This document shows, in pieces, positions 33,904 through 42,747 of a stretch of 64,000 bases of DNA. Location of the stretch: the NCBI GenBank assembly GCA_026391455.1, contig JAPLEH010000022.1:1-64000 (forward strand). Reading direction: 5' to 3'. Source of the DNA: Bacteroidota bacterium (GTDB taxonomy: Bacteria > Bacteroidota > Bacteroidia > Chitinophagales > Chitinophagaceae). Within the stretch, counting starts at the first letter, position 1. Every line of letters begins with the position of its first letter. A program made the position numbers and the translations under genes. The notes beneath the pieces were generated by a model, which was not told the DNA's origin, searched no databases, and worked only from the letters and a program-made list of their open reading frames with translations.

Positions 33904-36285
33904 TTAAAATTTAAAATTCCAGGTTACCGCCGGCAATACCGGGAATAATGACACCTGTCTCGCTTCCACCTTCAAATCACCATTGAGGGGGCTTCCGGTC
34001 TGATCAAAATAAATGAAGTAAGGGTTGAGACGACTATATACATTATACACGCTGAATACCCAATAGCTGCTCACCTTACGTTTCTTCTTCGGCACCGGTG
34101 TATAGGTAGCAGAAAGATCGAGGCGGTGATAGGGTTTCATCCGGTATTGATTCAACCGGCTGTATTCCTGCGTCAATACGCCATTGATCACATAAAAGCG
34201 CTCCGGAAGGGTAATGGCATTACCGGTGCCATACACAAAAACACCTCCGAGTTTCCATTTGCGGTTTAGTTCATAATTGCCCACGACAGAAAGATCATGC
34301 CGGCGGTCATATTTGACCGGGTATCTTTCGCCTTCATTCAGCAAGGGAAACTTCCGCCAGGTCCAGGATAAGGTGTAGCCCACCCAACCCGTGAATCGTC
34401 CCTTCAGTTTACTAACGAGTAATTCTGCACCGTAGCTCCACCCTCTACCAAATACAAATTCCTCCTCGGGGTCGGCCAGCGAAGGCGTGTATCCTTCTTT
34501 ATACTCCACCTGGTTCTGCATGTCTTTATAATACACTTCCAGCGAGGTTTCGTAGGTATTGTCCTTAAAGTTTTTAAACAAACCCGCTGCATACAACCAA
34601 CTGATCTGCGGCTTTACAAGATAGGTACTGGGTACCCAGAGGTCGGTAGGCAACGTGGTTCCGGCATTGCTCACCAGGTGAATATATTGCAGGTTTCTGG
34701 TTACGGCAGCTTTAATGGAAGTTTCATCATTTACCGCATAGCGGATGGTGACCCGGGGTTCAAACCCGCCATATCTTTTTACTGCCTGAAAGCTTTTGTA
34801 CGCTGTACTATCCAATTTATTACCGTCGGCATCACGGGTGAATAAATTATAAGGGCCTATCTGTGTAAAACTGCTGTAACGAAGCCCATAATTCACTTTC
34901 CATTTGCTGCCGATCTCCCAATCATCCTGCAGGTAAACCGCTGTTTCCATCGCATATTTGCTTCCTTCGTTATTGGGTGTAAATATGATGGAATCCTGAC
35001 GGCCGCTTACCACGTTGGGTACGAACTTATGATAGGTAACGAGCCCGCCAAACTTTAATTTATGATCGGGCAAGGGGTAATAATCAAAATCAGATTTGAG
35101 CGTAATATCGCGGATACCAGAAGATAATCCAATTTGAAAACTCTCCTGGGTGGCGTTGAATTTAAAATTATAATCGTTGTACACCGCTGTGGTATTGGCA
35201 AACAGTCTGCGGTTGAATACGTGATTCCAGCGCAGCGTACCGGTGGCATTGCCCCATGGCACATTGGTTTTAAAAGAGCGTTTACTATTGGCAAAATCAA
35301 ATACATCGCGGCCAAAATATCCACTGAGGTACAACCGGTCTTTTTCGGAAAAACGATAATTGATCTTGGCATTTACATCATAGAAATAATATCCGGAACC
35401 ATAAAAGCTGCTTGATTTCTTAATGGCCGGCTTCACCAATGCATCGATATAGGTGCGGCGTGCAGATAAAATGAAAGAGGCTTTATTCTTTTTCAACGGT
35501 CCCTGTATGGAAAAACGGGACGCGATCAATCCAATACCGCCATCCATCTGAAACTTATTCATGTTGCCCTCCTTCATGGTTACATCCACTACAGAAGATA
35601 AGCGGCCCCCATACTGCGCAGGCATACCCCCTTTAATGAGGGATACGTTTTTAATGGCATCTGAATTAAAAATGGAAAAGAAACCGAACAGATGCCCGGT
35701 ATTATACACCACCGCATCATCAAGCATAATCAGGTTTTGATCCGGCCCTCCTCCCCTTACATAAAAACCGGCATTGCCCTCTCCGGCATTGCGCACACCG
35801 GGCAGTAATTGTATGGCCTTAAGCAGGTCTACCTCGCCCATAAAGGCCGGAATATTGCGGATCTGCGTCATGGAAAGATCCACTTTACCCATTTGGGCAT
35901 TCTTTACATTCCCGTCGCGGCGCTTGCTGTACACCACCACTTCGCTGATGGCGGATGATTTTGAATAGAGGTCGAAATTAATGGACTGGTTACTGTCGAG
36001 GGCTACGCTCAGCGTTTTGCCAAAATAGGAAATATGCGAAACATTGATCGTGTAGCTGCCTTTGTCAAGGGTAAGGGAAAAGAAGCCATATTGGTTGCTC
36101 ATCACACTGCGGGCCGCGCCTCCGGGCATATTTACCGATACGGTGGCCCCAATGATGGATTCACCGGAAAGGCTGTCTTTTACATATCCATTGATGGTGG
36201 CACGTCCGGCTTTATCAGCATTGGATTGTGCCATACCGGCCATGGTCAACAATAACGAAAAGGTAATGGCTATAAACTTTCCCAT
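33904..36285 (-). CDS. TonB-dependent receptor with carboxypeptidase-regulatory-like domain
   Basis: About 793 residues from ATG 36285 (the frame also allows TTG at 36294). Signal peptide, then a CarboxypepD_reg-like beta domain (about 30-115, GYVKDSLSGESIIGATV), a plug domain (about 125-235, with LLPGVRNAGEGNAGFYVRGG and VVYNTGHLFGFFSIFN) and a 22-strand-type barrel ending in AVTWNFKF. It imports a large or scarce ligand through the outer membrane using TonB energy. It is not SusC-length and no SusD follows, so a siderophore, cobalamin or peptide ligand is as likely as a glycan. It follows the 241-residue membrane protein gene by about 23 bp. Confidence 0.92.
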   Translation of the reverse strand: MGKFIAITFSLLLTMAGMAQSNADKAGRATINGYVKDSLSGESIIGATVSVNMPGGAARSVMSNQYGFFSLTLDKGSYTINVSHISYFGKTLSVALDSNQSINFDLYSKSSAISEVVVYSKRRDGNVKNAQMGKVDLSMTQIRNIPAFMGEVDLLKAIQLLPGVRNAGEGNAGFYVRGGGPDQNLIMLDDAVVYNTGHLFGFFSIFNSDAIKNVSLIKGGMPAQYGGRLSSVVDVTMKEGNMNKFQMDGGIGLIASRFSIQGPLKKNKASFILSARRTYIDALVKPAIKKSSSFYGSGYYFYDVNAKINYRFSEKDRLYLSGYFGRDVFDFANSKRSFKTNVPWGNATGTLRWNHVFNRRLFANTTAVYNDYNFKFNATQESFQIGLSSGIRDITLKSDFDYYPLPDHKLKFGGLVTYHKFVPNVVSGRQDSIIFTPNNEGSKYAMETAVYLQDDWEIGSKWKVNYGLRYSSFTQIGPYNLFTRDADGNKLDSTAYKSFQAVKRYGGFEPRVTIRYAVNDETSIKAAVTRNLQYIHLVSNAGTTLPTDLWVPSTYLVKPQISWLYAAGLFKNFKDNTYETSLEVYYKDMQNQVEYKEGYTPSLADPEEEFVFGRGWSYGAELLVSKLKGRFTGWVGYTLSWTWRKFPLLNEGERYPVKYDRRHDLSVVGNYELNRKWKLGGVFVYGTGNAITLPERFYVINGVLTQEYSRLNQYRMKPYHRLDLSATYTPVPKKKRKVSSYWVFSVYNVYSRLNPYFIYFDQTGSPLNGDLKVEARQVSLFPVLPAVTWNFKF

Positions 36286-36308
36286 ACGCTGCAATTACAA
36301 TCAACTGA

Positions 36309-37034
36309 TTAATTTGTTGGCGCTGCTGCCGGCTTCTGCGTGGTATCAGCAGGTATATGATCGATCTTATCTTTCATTTCAGTACAATCTTCCTGTCCGT
36401 AAGGATTGGTACCTTTTTCGGTTTTACTGATCCAGTTGCCCGGTTTGTCTTCACCAAATGCCCGGGTACATTCCAGCCAGAATAAACGGGCCTGGTCGTA
36501 GCGGGAAGCACTTAGCAGGGCGAATAATTCATTCGAGAAAATATTCAGCGAACTTCTCTTTTCAGCCAGGGATGGGTCACTAAGAATGGAGACCAGTTCC
36601 GATTTGGTATTGGAATAAGGCTGTAAAGCAGTTTCATAAATAAGCGTATCTGCTTTCAGTTCTTCAATTTTAAAGCTGTCGAGGGCGGTTTTCAGTTGAT
36701 TGCCCTGCTGACCGATGGCAGCAGTATCCCCTTTGGCAAAGGCTTCCGTCATGCTGAAATAAGAGGTCAGCACTTTTTCAATCGATTCGTTGAAAAGGGC
36801 GCTGTGCTTGCTTACCGAAAGTGGCGGAGGCTTGGGGCCGCTATTGTTGGAGCCACCGCCCCCCCAGGGGACGTAAAAGCGCACCAGCCCGATCAGGAGC
36901 AACAGGATGGCAAAAAGCATGGTCAACCCGTTGACACCTTTTGTCTTTTTCACAAAAACACGGATAATGCCCAGAAGAATAATCAGCGCAGGCAGCAGAA
37001 TGGCCAGTAGGTCGACTATTTTCTTAAAATTCAT
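36309..37034 (-). CDS. membrane protein of unknown function upstream of TonB receptor
   Basis: About 241 residues. Two N-terminal transmembrane helices (IVDLLAILLPALIILLGII and LTMLFAILLLLIGLVRFYV) are followed by a glycine-rich linker and a soluble helical domain (about 75-210). The frame begins earlier (37049), but ATG at 37034 is preferred because a TATCTTTG -7 element at 37054-37047 overlaps the longer start. Only about 23 bp separate it from the receptor ATG, so the two are probably co-transcribed. Function unknown; the architecture would allow a role in envelope sensing or transport support. Confidence 0.65.
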   Translation of the reverse strand: MNFKKIVDLLAILLPALIILLGIIRVFVKKTKGVNGLTMLFAILLLLIGLVRFYVPWGGGGSNNSGPKPPPLSVSKHSALFNESIEKVLTSYFSMTEAFAKGDTAAIGQQGNQLKTALDSFKIEELKADTLIYETALQPYSNTKSELVSILSDPSLAEKRSSLNIFSNELFALLSASRYDQARLFWLECTRAFGEDKPGNWISKTEKGTNPYGQEDCTEMKDKIDHIPADTTQKPAAAPTN

Positions 37035-37046
37035 AAAAAGTTTTCG

Positions 37047-37054
37047 CAAAGATA
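37047..37054 (-). promoter_or_regulatory. -7 element TATCTTTG for the membrane protein / TonB receptor operon
   Basis: Perfect TAnnTTTG on the minus strand, 12 bp before ATG 37034. It decides the start of that gene. Confidence 0.5.
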
Positions 37055-37096
37055 ATCGCTGGCATCGGCAACTGGTAATACATTATTTTTGCAAAA

Positions 37097-37220
37097 TGTG
37101 AATTGTGACAGGTGAATTGTGAATGGCGTGTTAATTTGAAGTATACAATGGCCTTGCAGTTACCCTGAAAACAGTTCATAGCATTACGGCATTATTGACT
37201 ATTCACCATTCACTATTCAC
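37097..37220. repeat. TTCACTATTCAC / GTGAATTGTGA repeat tracts
   Basis: GTGAATTGTGACAGGTGAATTGTGAA at about 37098-37123 and ATTGACTATTCACCATTCAC... at 37193-37220 are opposite-orientation members of the repeat family at 4987-5092 and 53077-53165. The right tract ends 5 bp before the ABC-F start codon. Confidence 0.6.
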
Positions 37221-37225
37221 GAATC

Positions 37226-39211
37226 ATGCTCGCGGGATTTCAAAACGTAACATTCGAATTTGGCGCAAGAGCCATTGTGGAAGATGCCACCTGGCATATA
37301 CAACCCGGGGAACGGATCGGCCTCATCGGCTATAACGGTACCGGTAAATCCACCCTCCTGAAACTATTAGTAGGCCAGTATGTGCCCTCCGCCGGCACGG
37401 TGGAGCGCAGCCGCACCACCTCTATCGGGTACCTTCACCAGGACCTCCTCAGTTTCGATACCGAAGAATCCATTTTGCAGGTAGCCATGGGTGCTTTTGA
37501 GCGGGTATTACAACTCGAAAAAGAGATCGAAGAGATCGGCAAAGAACTGGAACGTACGGGCGATGAAAAGACCCTGATCGAATATACCGACCGCCTCCAC
37601 GAACTGGAAACGCTGGGCGGGTACAATATCCATCACAAAACGGAGGAAGTATTACAGGGGCTTGGCTTTTCCAATGCCGACCTGCAGCGGCCTTATAAAG
37701 AATTCAGCGGAGGCTGGCGTATGCGGGTATTGCTTGCTAAAATGATCCTGCAGCAACCCGACCTGCTCCTGCTCGATGAGCCGACCAACCACCTGGATCT
37801 TCCCTCTATCGAATGGTTGGAGAAATACCTGCAGCACTACCAGGGCTCGGTGGTGATTGTGAGCCATGATAAATATTTCCTCAACCGGATGGTGACCAAG
37901 ATCGTGGAAGTATATCAGCAGCAATTGCACCAGTACAGTGGCAATTACGATTATTACGAAAAGGAAAAGGCCATTCGGGTGGAAATGCAGCAAAAGGCCT
38001 ATGAGAACCAGCAGGATTATATCCGCCAGAATGAAAGGCTGGTAGAGCGGTTCAGGGCTAAGGCCAGCAAGGCCGCCATGGCCCAGAGTATTATGAAAAA
38101 GCTGGACAAACTGGAGCGGATCGAAGAAGCCGAAATAGAAAGACCCGATATACGGATCAATTTCCGGGTGGATAAAACGCCCGGTAAAGTGCTGGTGGAA
38201 CTGAACAATGTGTCGAAGGCTTTCGGCGATAATGTGATCATTGAAAATTCCTCAATAGAAATCGACCGGGGAGATAAGATCGCGCTGATCGGGGCCAATG
38301 GTAAGGGAAAGACCACCCTGTTGCGGATCATTGCCGGTATTGAAAATTTTTCGCAGGGCGAACGTAAATGGGGACACAACGTAGAAGAGAGTTTTTATGC
38401 CCAGCACCAACTCGAAGCACTGAACCTGAATAATACCATTCTCGATGAAATGCGGGAATGCGGCAGCCAGATGACCGATTTGGAACTGCGCGGCCTGCTC
38501 GGATGTTTTTTATTCAGCGGAGATGATGCTGATAAAAAGATCAAAATATTAAGCGGAGGTGAAAAAGCCCGAGTGGCATTGGCAAAAGTAATTGTGAGCA
38601 AAGCTAATTTCCTGATGCTGGACGAACCGACCAACCACCTGGATATGCACAGTTGCGACCTGCTGATTGATTCGTTGACGAAATACGAAGGCAGTATTAT
38701 CCTTGTAAGTCACGACCGTTATTTTGTAGCCAAAACGGCGAATAAGATCTGGGAGATTGTAGACAAACAGATCAAAGAATTCAAAGGCGGGTATGAAGAA
38801 TGGGTGGCCTGGAAAGAACGCATGGCCAAACAGGAAGCCGACCGGCAAAAAGAAGCCGCCAGAGCGGAAAAGCAGGATGGTAAAGAAAAGAATAATCCCC
38901 CGGTAAAAGCAGAGAAAAAAGAAACAGCACCTCCCCCGCCCAAAGCGGTAACCGGTACGCCGGTAAATAAAGAACAGAAAAAAGAATTGCAGAAAGTGCA
39001 ACGCCAGTTTCAGCAGGTGGAAGAAAAGATTGCAGCGTTGAATAAGCGTATCGTAGAACTGGAAGCGGCATTGATCGATCCGGCGGTGTATTCAGATAAA
39101 GGAAAATTCGTAGCCGCCGAACAGGACTTTAAGAAGGCAGATGCGGAACGGAAGCAATTGAATGCAGAATACGAAAAACTATTTGAAAAGATCATGGAGC
39201 TGGAGCAGTAG
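37226..39211 (+). CDS. ABC-F family ATPase (Uup/YdiF-like)
   Basis: A 661-residue soluble protein with two ABC domains and no membrane part. First cassette: Walker A GYNGTGKST, signature FSGGWRMR, Walker B LLLLDEPTNHLDL. An interdomain linker with charged helices (YENQQDYIRQNERLVERFRAK) follows. Second cassette: GANGKGKTT, LSGGEKARVA, LMLDEPTNHLDM. The C-terminus has a Lys/Pro-rich linker (about 545-590) and a coiled-coil domain typical of Uup. ABC-F proteins act on ribosomes (translation factors, antibiotic protection) or, for Uup, DNA structures. The linker looks housekeeping rather than resistance-type, but this cannot be decided by eye. Confidence 0.93.
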   Translation: MLAGFQNVTFEFGARAIVEDATWHIQPGERIGLIGYNGTGKSTLLKLLVGQYVPSAGTVERSRTTSIGYLHQDLLSFDTEESILQVAMGAFERVLQLEKEIEEIGKELERTGDEKTLIEYTDRLHELETLGGYNIHHKTEEVLQGLGFSNADLQRPYKEFSGGWRMRVLLAKMILQQPDLLLLDEPTNHLDLPSIEWLEKYLQHYQGSVVIVSHDKYFLNRMVTKIVEVYQQQLHQYSGNYDYYEKEKAIRVEMQQKAYENQQDYIRQNERLVERFRAKASKAAMAQSIMKKLDKLERIEEAEIERPDIRINFRVDKTPGKVLVELNNVSKAFGDNVIIENSSIEIDRGDKIALIGANGKGKTTLLRIIAGIENFSQGERKWGHNVEESFYAQHQLEALNLNNTILDEMRECGSQMTDLELRGLLGCFLFSGDDADKKIKILSGGEKARVALAKVIVSKANFLMLDEPTNHLDMHSCDLLIDSLTKYEGSIILVSHDRYFVAKTANKIWEIVDKQIKEFKGGYEEWVAWKERMAKQEADRQKEAARAEKQDGKEKNNPPVKAEKKETAPPPPKAVTGTPVNKEQKKELQKVQRQFQQVEEKIAALNKRIVELEAALIDPAVYSDKGKFVAAEQDFKKADAERKQLNAEYEKLFEKIMELEQ

Positions 39212-39740
39212 CACCGGGTGTTTTGCCTCTTATTTCCAGTGTAAAATAGTATTTATTCCCCTGGGGAAATTCGGATATACGGAAGAGTGCGGTCTTCTTA
39301 TCGGTATCCGTTTCTTTTTCAAAAAACCAGGTGTCGGTATATACATCATTCCCCACTACGCGTGTTTCCGTTTTGGTGAATAATATTTTCCCATAAGCGG
39401 TACCGATAGCCTCCCGCAACCCGAGGGCCCGCTGATCAGACTTTAACCGGGATTTGGCGGGTTCAAAATAATAAAGGGCATAAGGCAGATTATTATTCTT
39501 TGGAAATACAACTCTGCCTGAATCAGCCTGCGGCAAATTCAGTTTTGCTTTGTATACATCTGTCAATTCCGGAAAATCAGACAACGTTTTGGCACCTTTA
39601 TTCAGCATAAATCCCTTTTGTGCATCGGCATATATTTTTTTGAATTGATTATAAAATGCAGTGGCGGCAAATTCATTGTCGCCCTGGGCAAATAATCTTG
39701 TACTGTAAAATAAGATGATCGCAATAAACCCTGCTTTCAT
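39192..39740 (-). CDS. secreted protein of unknown function (182 aa)
   Basis: Signal peptide MKAGFIAIILFYSTRLFAQ, then a compact domain (FAATAFYNQFKKIYADAQKGF ... ALYYFEPAKSRLKSDQRALG ... TDTWFFEKETDTDKKTALFRI) with alternating strands near the C-terminus, where KYYFTLEIRGKTPG ends the fold. Widespread-looking in Bacteroidota but without a recognised function. It overlaps the convergent ABC-F gene by 20 bp. Confidence 0.65.
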   Translation of the reverse strand: MKAGFIAIILFYSTRLFAQGDNEFAATAFYNQFKKIYADAQKGFMLNKGAKTLSDFPELTDVYKAKLNLPQADSGRVVFPKNNNLPYALYYFEPAKSRLKSDQRALGLREAIGTAYGKILFTKTETRVVGNDVYTDTWFFEKETDTDKKTALFRISEFPQGNKYYFTLEIRGKTPGATAPAP

Positions 39741-39979
39741 ACTGGAATAAGTTTATAGAATCCGCCGAATCCTGCTCAGGTTATGAATGCGGATATGTAT
39801 TCGATTGATTTCTTGTAGTTAAGATACACAAAAAGCCTGATTCGGGGTTATTAATCTGTAGAAACTGTTTACCAAAATTTAATTCGGAAAAATCGCAAAC
39901 GGAGGCCCAAAAACGCTTTGGCATGGATATATCAATTACCTTTAACACATAACAGTTTTCATCACTTAAATAAAAACGT

Positions 39980-40474
39980 ATGAAGAAACATTTCACATTC
40001 CTCTTAATGATTGCTGCTATTACGATCGGCTTTACCGCTTGTAAAAGCAAACCCAAAGATGCTGATATTAAAGCAGCCGTAGAAAAAGCGCTGTCTGCTG
40101 ATCCCATGTCGGCTGGCACTACAGTAGCCGTGGACAAAGGTGTTGTTACGCTGTCCGGCGAATGTAAAGATGAAATGTGCAAAAAACATTGTGAAGAAAT
40201 GACCGCAGCAATTAAGGATGTAAAATCGGTAGTAAACAATTGTACCGTTGCGGCTCCTCCTCCCCCACCCTCACAGGAAGCTAATCCGGTAGTGGCCAAT
40301 GAACAGGCTATTATGGATGCATTAAAAGATCAGCCCGGATTGAAAGGCATGATGAAAGATGGCAAAATTGTACTGAGTGGTGAAATCGCCAAAGCCAAAT
40401 GGCAGATGCTGAAACAAACATTGGACAAACTGAAACCTGCCGGATACGATCTTACCGGATTAAAAATTAAATAA
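39980..40474 (+). CDS. BON-domain lipoprotein
   Basis: A 164-residue lipoprotein (signal ending IGFTAC, Cys21). One BON domain lies at about residues 27-92 (DADIKAAVEKALSADP ... VAVDKGVVTLSGECKDE). A Pro-rich linker APPPPPPS follows, then a second degenerate BON-like unit (about 105-164, IMDALKDQPGLKGMMKDGKI). BON domains bind phospholipid in stress proteins such as OsmY. The next gene, 24 bp downstream, encodes a BON/SH3 protein, so the pair probably forms an envelope-stress operon. Confidence 0.82.
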   Translation: MKKHFTFLLMIAAITIGFTACKSKPKDADIKAAVEKALSADPMSAGTTVAVDKGVVTLSGECKDEMCKKHCEEMTAAIKDVKSVVNNCTVAAPPPPPSQEANPVVANEQAIMDALKDQPGLKGMMKDGKIVLSGEIAKAKWQMLKQTLDKLKPAGYDLTGLKIK

Positions 40475-40498
40475 TAAACGCTTATCAACTGAATAACT

Positions 40499-40930
40499 AT
40501 GCCAGTACAAGATAAATACCAGGAATTGTTAACTGCCGCCACTCAGGCCGGTGTAACAGATTTAAAAGTAAATGAAGAAAACGGCGTATTGCACATTGAA
40601 GGTGTGGCACCAAGCGGCACGGTAAAAGATATGCTCTGGGCCACTTACGATAAAATAGATCCCAACTATCTCTCCGGTGATCTCGTAATGAATATCTATG
40701 TAGATGCCGCTGTACCTGTTACCTCAGCGCTGGTAACAACCGAAACATCTAACCTGAATATCCGCAAAGGACCGGGAACGGATCAGGCGATTGTTGGCAA
40801 AGCCGCCCATCACGAAATTGTGACCGTAATCAGCCAGACCAACGAACTCTGGTGGCTGATCAAAACAAAAGACGGTGAGGAAGGCTATGCGTATGCGCAA
40901 TACCTTACGCCGCAAACAGAAGTGAATTAA
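40499..40930 (+). CDS. SH3-domain (SH3b) protein with BON-like N-terminus
   Basis: 143 residues without a signal peptide. The N-terminal part (about 4-68) follows the BON pattern (LLTAATQAGVTDLKVNEENGVLHIEGVAP is one strand-helix-strand half), then a bacterial SH3b domain (about 80-140: SNLNIRKGPGTDQAIVGKA, ELWWLIKTKDGEEGYAYAQYL). SH3b domains bind peptidoglycan or peptides. It is co-transcribed with the BON lipoprotein and followed by a large hairpin terminator. The lack of an export signal is odd for an SH3b protein. Confidence 0.8.
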   Translation: MPVQDKYQELLTAATQAGVTDLKVNEENGVLHIEGVAPSGTVKDMLWATYDKIDPNYLSGDLVMNIYVDAAVPVTSALVTTETSNLNIRKGPGTDQAIVGKAAHHEIVTVISQTNELWWLIKTKDGEEGYAYAQYLTPQTEVN

Positions 40931-40953
40931 TTCGCTTTTTGTTCTTATACATT

Positions 40954-41043
40954 ACACGGATCAGACGGGTGAATAGCCGATTTTACCGGATGAAAACATT
41001 CGGGAATCAAACCGGCAAACCTGTCTGATTCGTGTTCTTTTTT
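40954..41043 (+). terminator. long-stem terminator with structured 48-nt loop
   Basis: ACACGGATCAGACGGGT (40954-40970) pairs over 17 bp (two G-U) with ACCTGTCTGATTCGTGT (41019-41035), followed by TCTTTTTTCCC. The loop can form an inner CCGxxxxxxCCGG-type hairpin. It ends the BON/SH3 operon. Confidence 0.75.
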
Positions 41044-41171
41044 CCCGCTCATATAAGGACTGCGAAAAATACTTTACTACCAGATTAACTTTCGTTTTGC
41101 AAACAGCTACATGGTTTGCAAGCAATCTTACTTACAAAACGCTAATCGGAAAAACTGGCTCACGTTGTTTT

Positions 41172-42254
41172 CTATCCTTCCGTGTTTCTCGCTTTTATAA
41201 AATCGGTAACCAGATAGCTGATCAGTTTACCACTGGTAGCATCCGTACGACCATCGCTGAGGCGGGTGGCACCTTCACAGATATGCAGGTAGGCGGGCTT
41301 GGTATCAGCAGCCGCAAAGCTTACATATTGGCGGGCATGTACGGGCGTTATGCCCACCGGGGTCATGGCGCTGCTGAGCGTATTTTGAATGGCGTCGAGG
41401 TCAAGGTCTATACCGGTGAGGGTATCTTCGGTAAAACCGGTGGCATGGGCTACGGATTGCAGGAAGGTCCTTTTTTCGTGTACGAAAATATCTTCAAACG
41501 TGATGCAGTCAATAAAGGGGTTGTTTACTATATCGATCCATACGTTTTGCGGCAGATAGTTTTCGTGCAGGCCCACCACACAATATTTCTGCAGGTAGCC
41601 ATCCTCTTCGGCATAGCGAAAAGCATTACCACTGTGTCGTCCTTCCATGGGTCGGTAGTCTGCATGGGCATCCAGGTTGATGCAATTGATCTGAGCCAGT
41701 TGGGTAACGCCCGCCTTATGCCAGCCCTTGGCGGCCCCTTTTATCAGCGGATAGGAATTATTATGTCCGCCACCGATAGCAATAGGAATCTTTTTGGCCG
41801 ACGTAATGATCTTCACCAGGTGCTCCACTTCATCGTCTACCGTATTTACGGCATGGCGATAGGCTTCGGTGCGTTCTTCATCGCTTTTGGCGGTGGTATC
41901 GATCAGGTATTGAATATCTCCAAAATCAAAATGGCCCAACAGGAGTACATTGGAGCCATCGAAAAAGTCGTTGCTCTGGATATTGAGAAAGCTTTGCAGG
42001 AAAGGGATCCAGAGGGTATCTGCCCCGCCGAGGCCGAAATTGCCCCGGGCTCCCAGGTCTTCCGGAATGCCAAACAACACGTATTGGGCATTGGATTGGG
42101 TGATCATTTCTTCCAGGGCGGGTTCTTCTTTTATGTATTGTACCTGCTCCCCTGCCTTGGTTTCGAAGCGGCGGAGTTTGGTCAGGGAGAGGATATCCTG
42201 TTTGGAATAAACTTTGAGGTGTTGCATGACGGTAGCAATCGCGGGTGATTCCAT
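41172..42254 (-). CDS. arginase/agmatinase/formimidoylglutamase family hydrolase
   Basis: A 360-residue ureohydrolase-fold enzyme with the binuclear manganese motifs GGGHNNSYP (first His), NLDAHADYR (Asp-x-His-x-Asp) and GIDLDLDAI (paired Asp). These hydrolyse guanidino or formimidoyl compounds; Bacteroidota members of this shape are usually annotated as formimidoylglutamase, but no other histidine-utilisation genes are adjacent, so the substrate is open. The N-terminal 60 residues are longer than in arginase. A long rightward ORF over the same DNA is an antisense shadow. Confidence 0.88.
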   Translation of the reverse strand: MESPAIATVMQHLKVYSKQDILSLTKLRRFETKAGEQVQYIKEEPALEEMITQSNAQYVLFGIPEDLGARGNFGLGGADTLWIPFLQSFLNIQSNDFFDGSNVLLLGHFDFGDIQYLIDTTAKSDEERTEAYRHAVNTVDDEVEHLVKIITSAKKIPIAIGGGHNNSYPLIKGAAKGWHKAGVTQLAQINCINLDAHADYRPMEGRHSGNAFRYAEEDGYLQKYCVVGLHENYLPQNVWIDIVNNPFIDCITFEDIFVHEKRTFLQSVAHATGFTEDTLTGIDLDLDAIQNTLSSAMTPVGITPVHARQYVSFAAADTKPAYLHICEGATRLSDGRTDATSGKLISYLVTDFIKARNTEG

Positions 42255-42396
42255 ATTGGTTTTTTTTTGGATGGTTGGTTTAAAGCTAGGGAAAATATGG
42301 GATTATCGGATAGGGGGAACTTAATATTTATTTCATAAAAACACAGGTTAAAACCGGAAGCAGGAAATCATGTCATAAACGAACAACATCGCCGGA

Positions 42397-42747
42397 TCAG
42401 ATTTCCAGTGTATCAATAAGTACGGAATGGATTTTCAGGATTTCTGTATGATCTAACCGGTTGCGTTTACCTTTTATCCTGTCAAACGAAATTGTTCTGA
42501 TCTGGTGACAGAGCGCATAGCTGTCTGCCGTAAGGCCAGCCGTGCCTTTCGGAATTTTTACAATCGTATAAAGGCTGTATTTGGGTTCTTTACTCGTAAG
42601 AGGAACAACAATAGCCAGTTCAAGATTATTGAATGATCTGATTACGATACATGGCCTTTCCATACCCTGTTCGTGGCCTTTTACTTCTTTAGGGGGATTG
42701 CCAAGGTTGACATCAAGGATGTCTCCTTTGCTGAAATTTTGCACCAT
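42397..42747 (-). CDS. type II toxin, PemK/MazF family (endoribonuclease-like)
   Basis: 116 residues. The MazF/PemK beta-barrel pattern is visible: GDILDVNLGNPPKEVKGHEQ, RPCIVIRSFN, LAIVVPLTSKEPKYS (conserved VPLTS), YALCHQIRTISFDRI and a C-terminal helix. MazF toxins cleave mRNA at short motifs. The ATG follows directly, with zero spacing, on the TAA of the upstream 258-residue gene, so the pair is translationally coupled as in toxin-antitoxin operons. The usual catalytic Arg and Ser/Thr positions (RPCIV and PLTS) are kept, so it could be active. Confidence 0.85.
   Translation of the reverse strand: MVQNFSKGDILDVNLGNPPKEVKGHEQGMERPCIVIRSFNNLELAIVVPLTSKEPKYSLYTIVKIPKGTAGLTADSYALCHQIRTISFDRIKGKRNRLDHTEILKIHSVLIDTLEI

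Noticed and set aside
33904-36285. SusC-type polysaccharide utilisation locus with the pullulanase
   Set aside because: The receptor is shorter than SusC, no SusD gene follows, and pullulanase lies about 9 kb away with unrelated genes between.
41097-41121. Terminator for the arginase-family gene (TTGCAAAC ... GTTTGCAA)
   Set aside because: A perfect 8-bp inverted repeat, but no T-run follows in the leftward direction.
41097-42248. 383-residue rightward ORF
   Set aside because: Lies antisense over the arginase-family gene, which has clear metal-binding motifs; the rightward translation has no recognisable domain.
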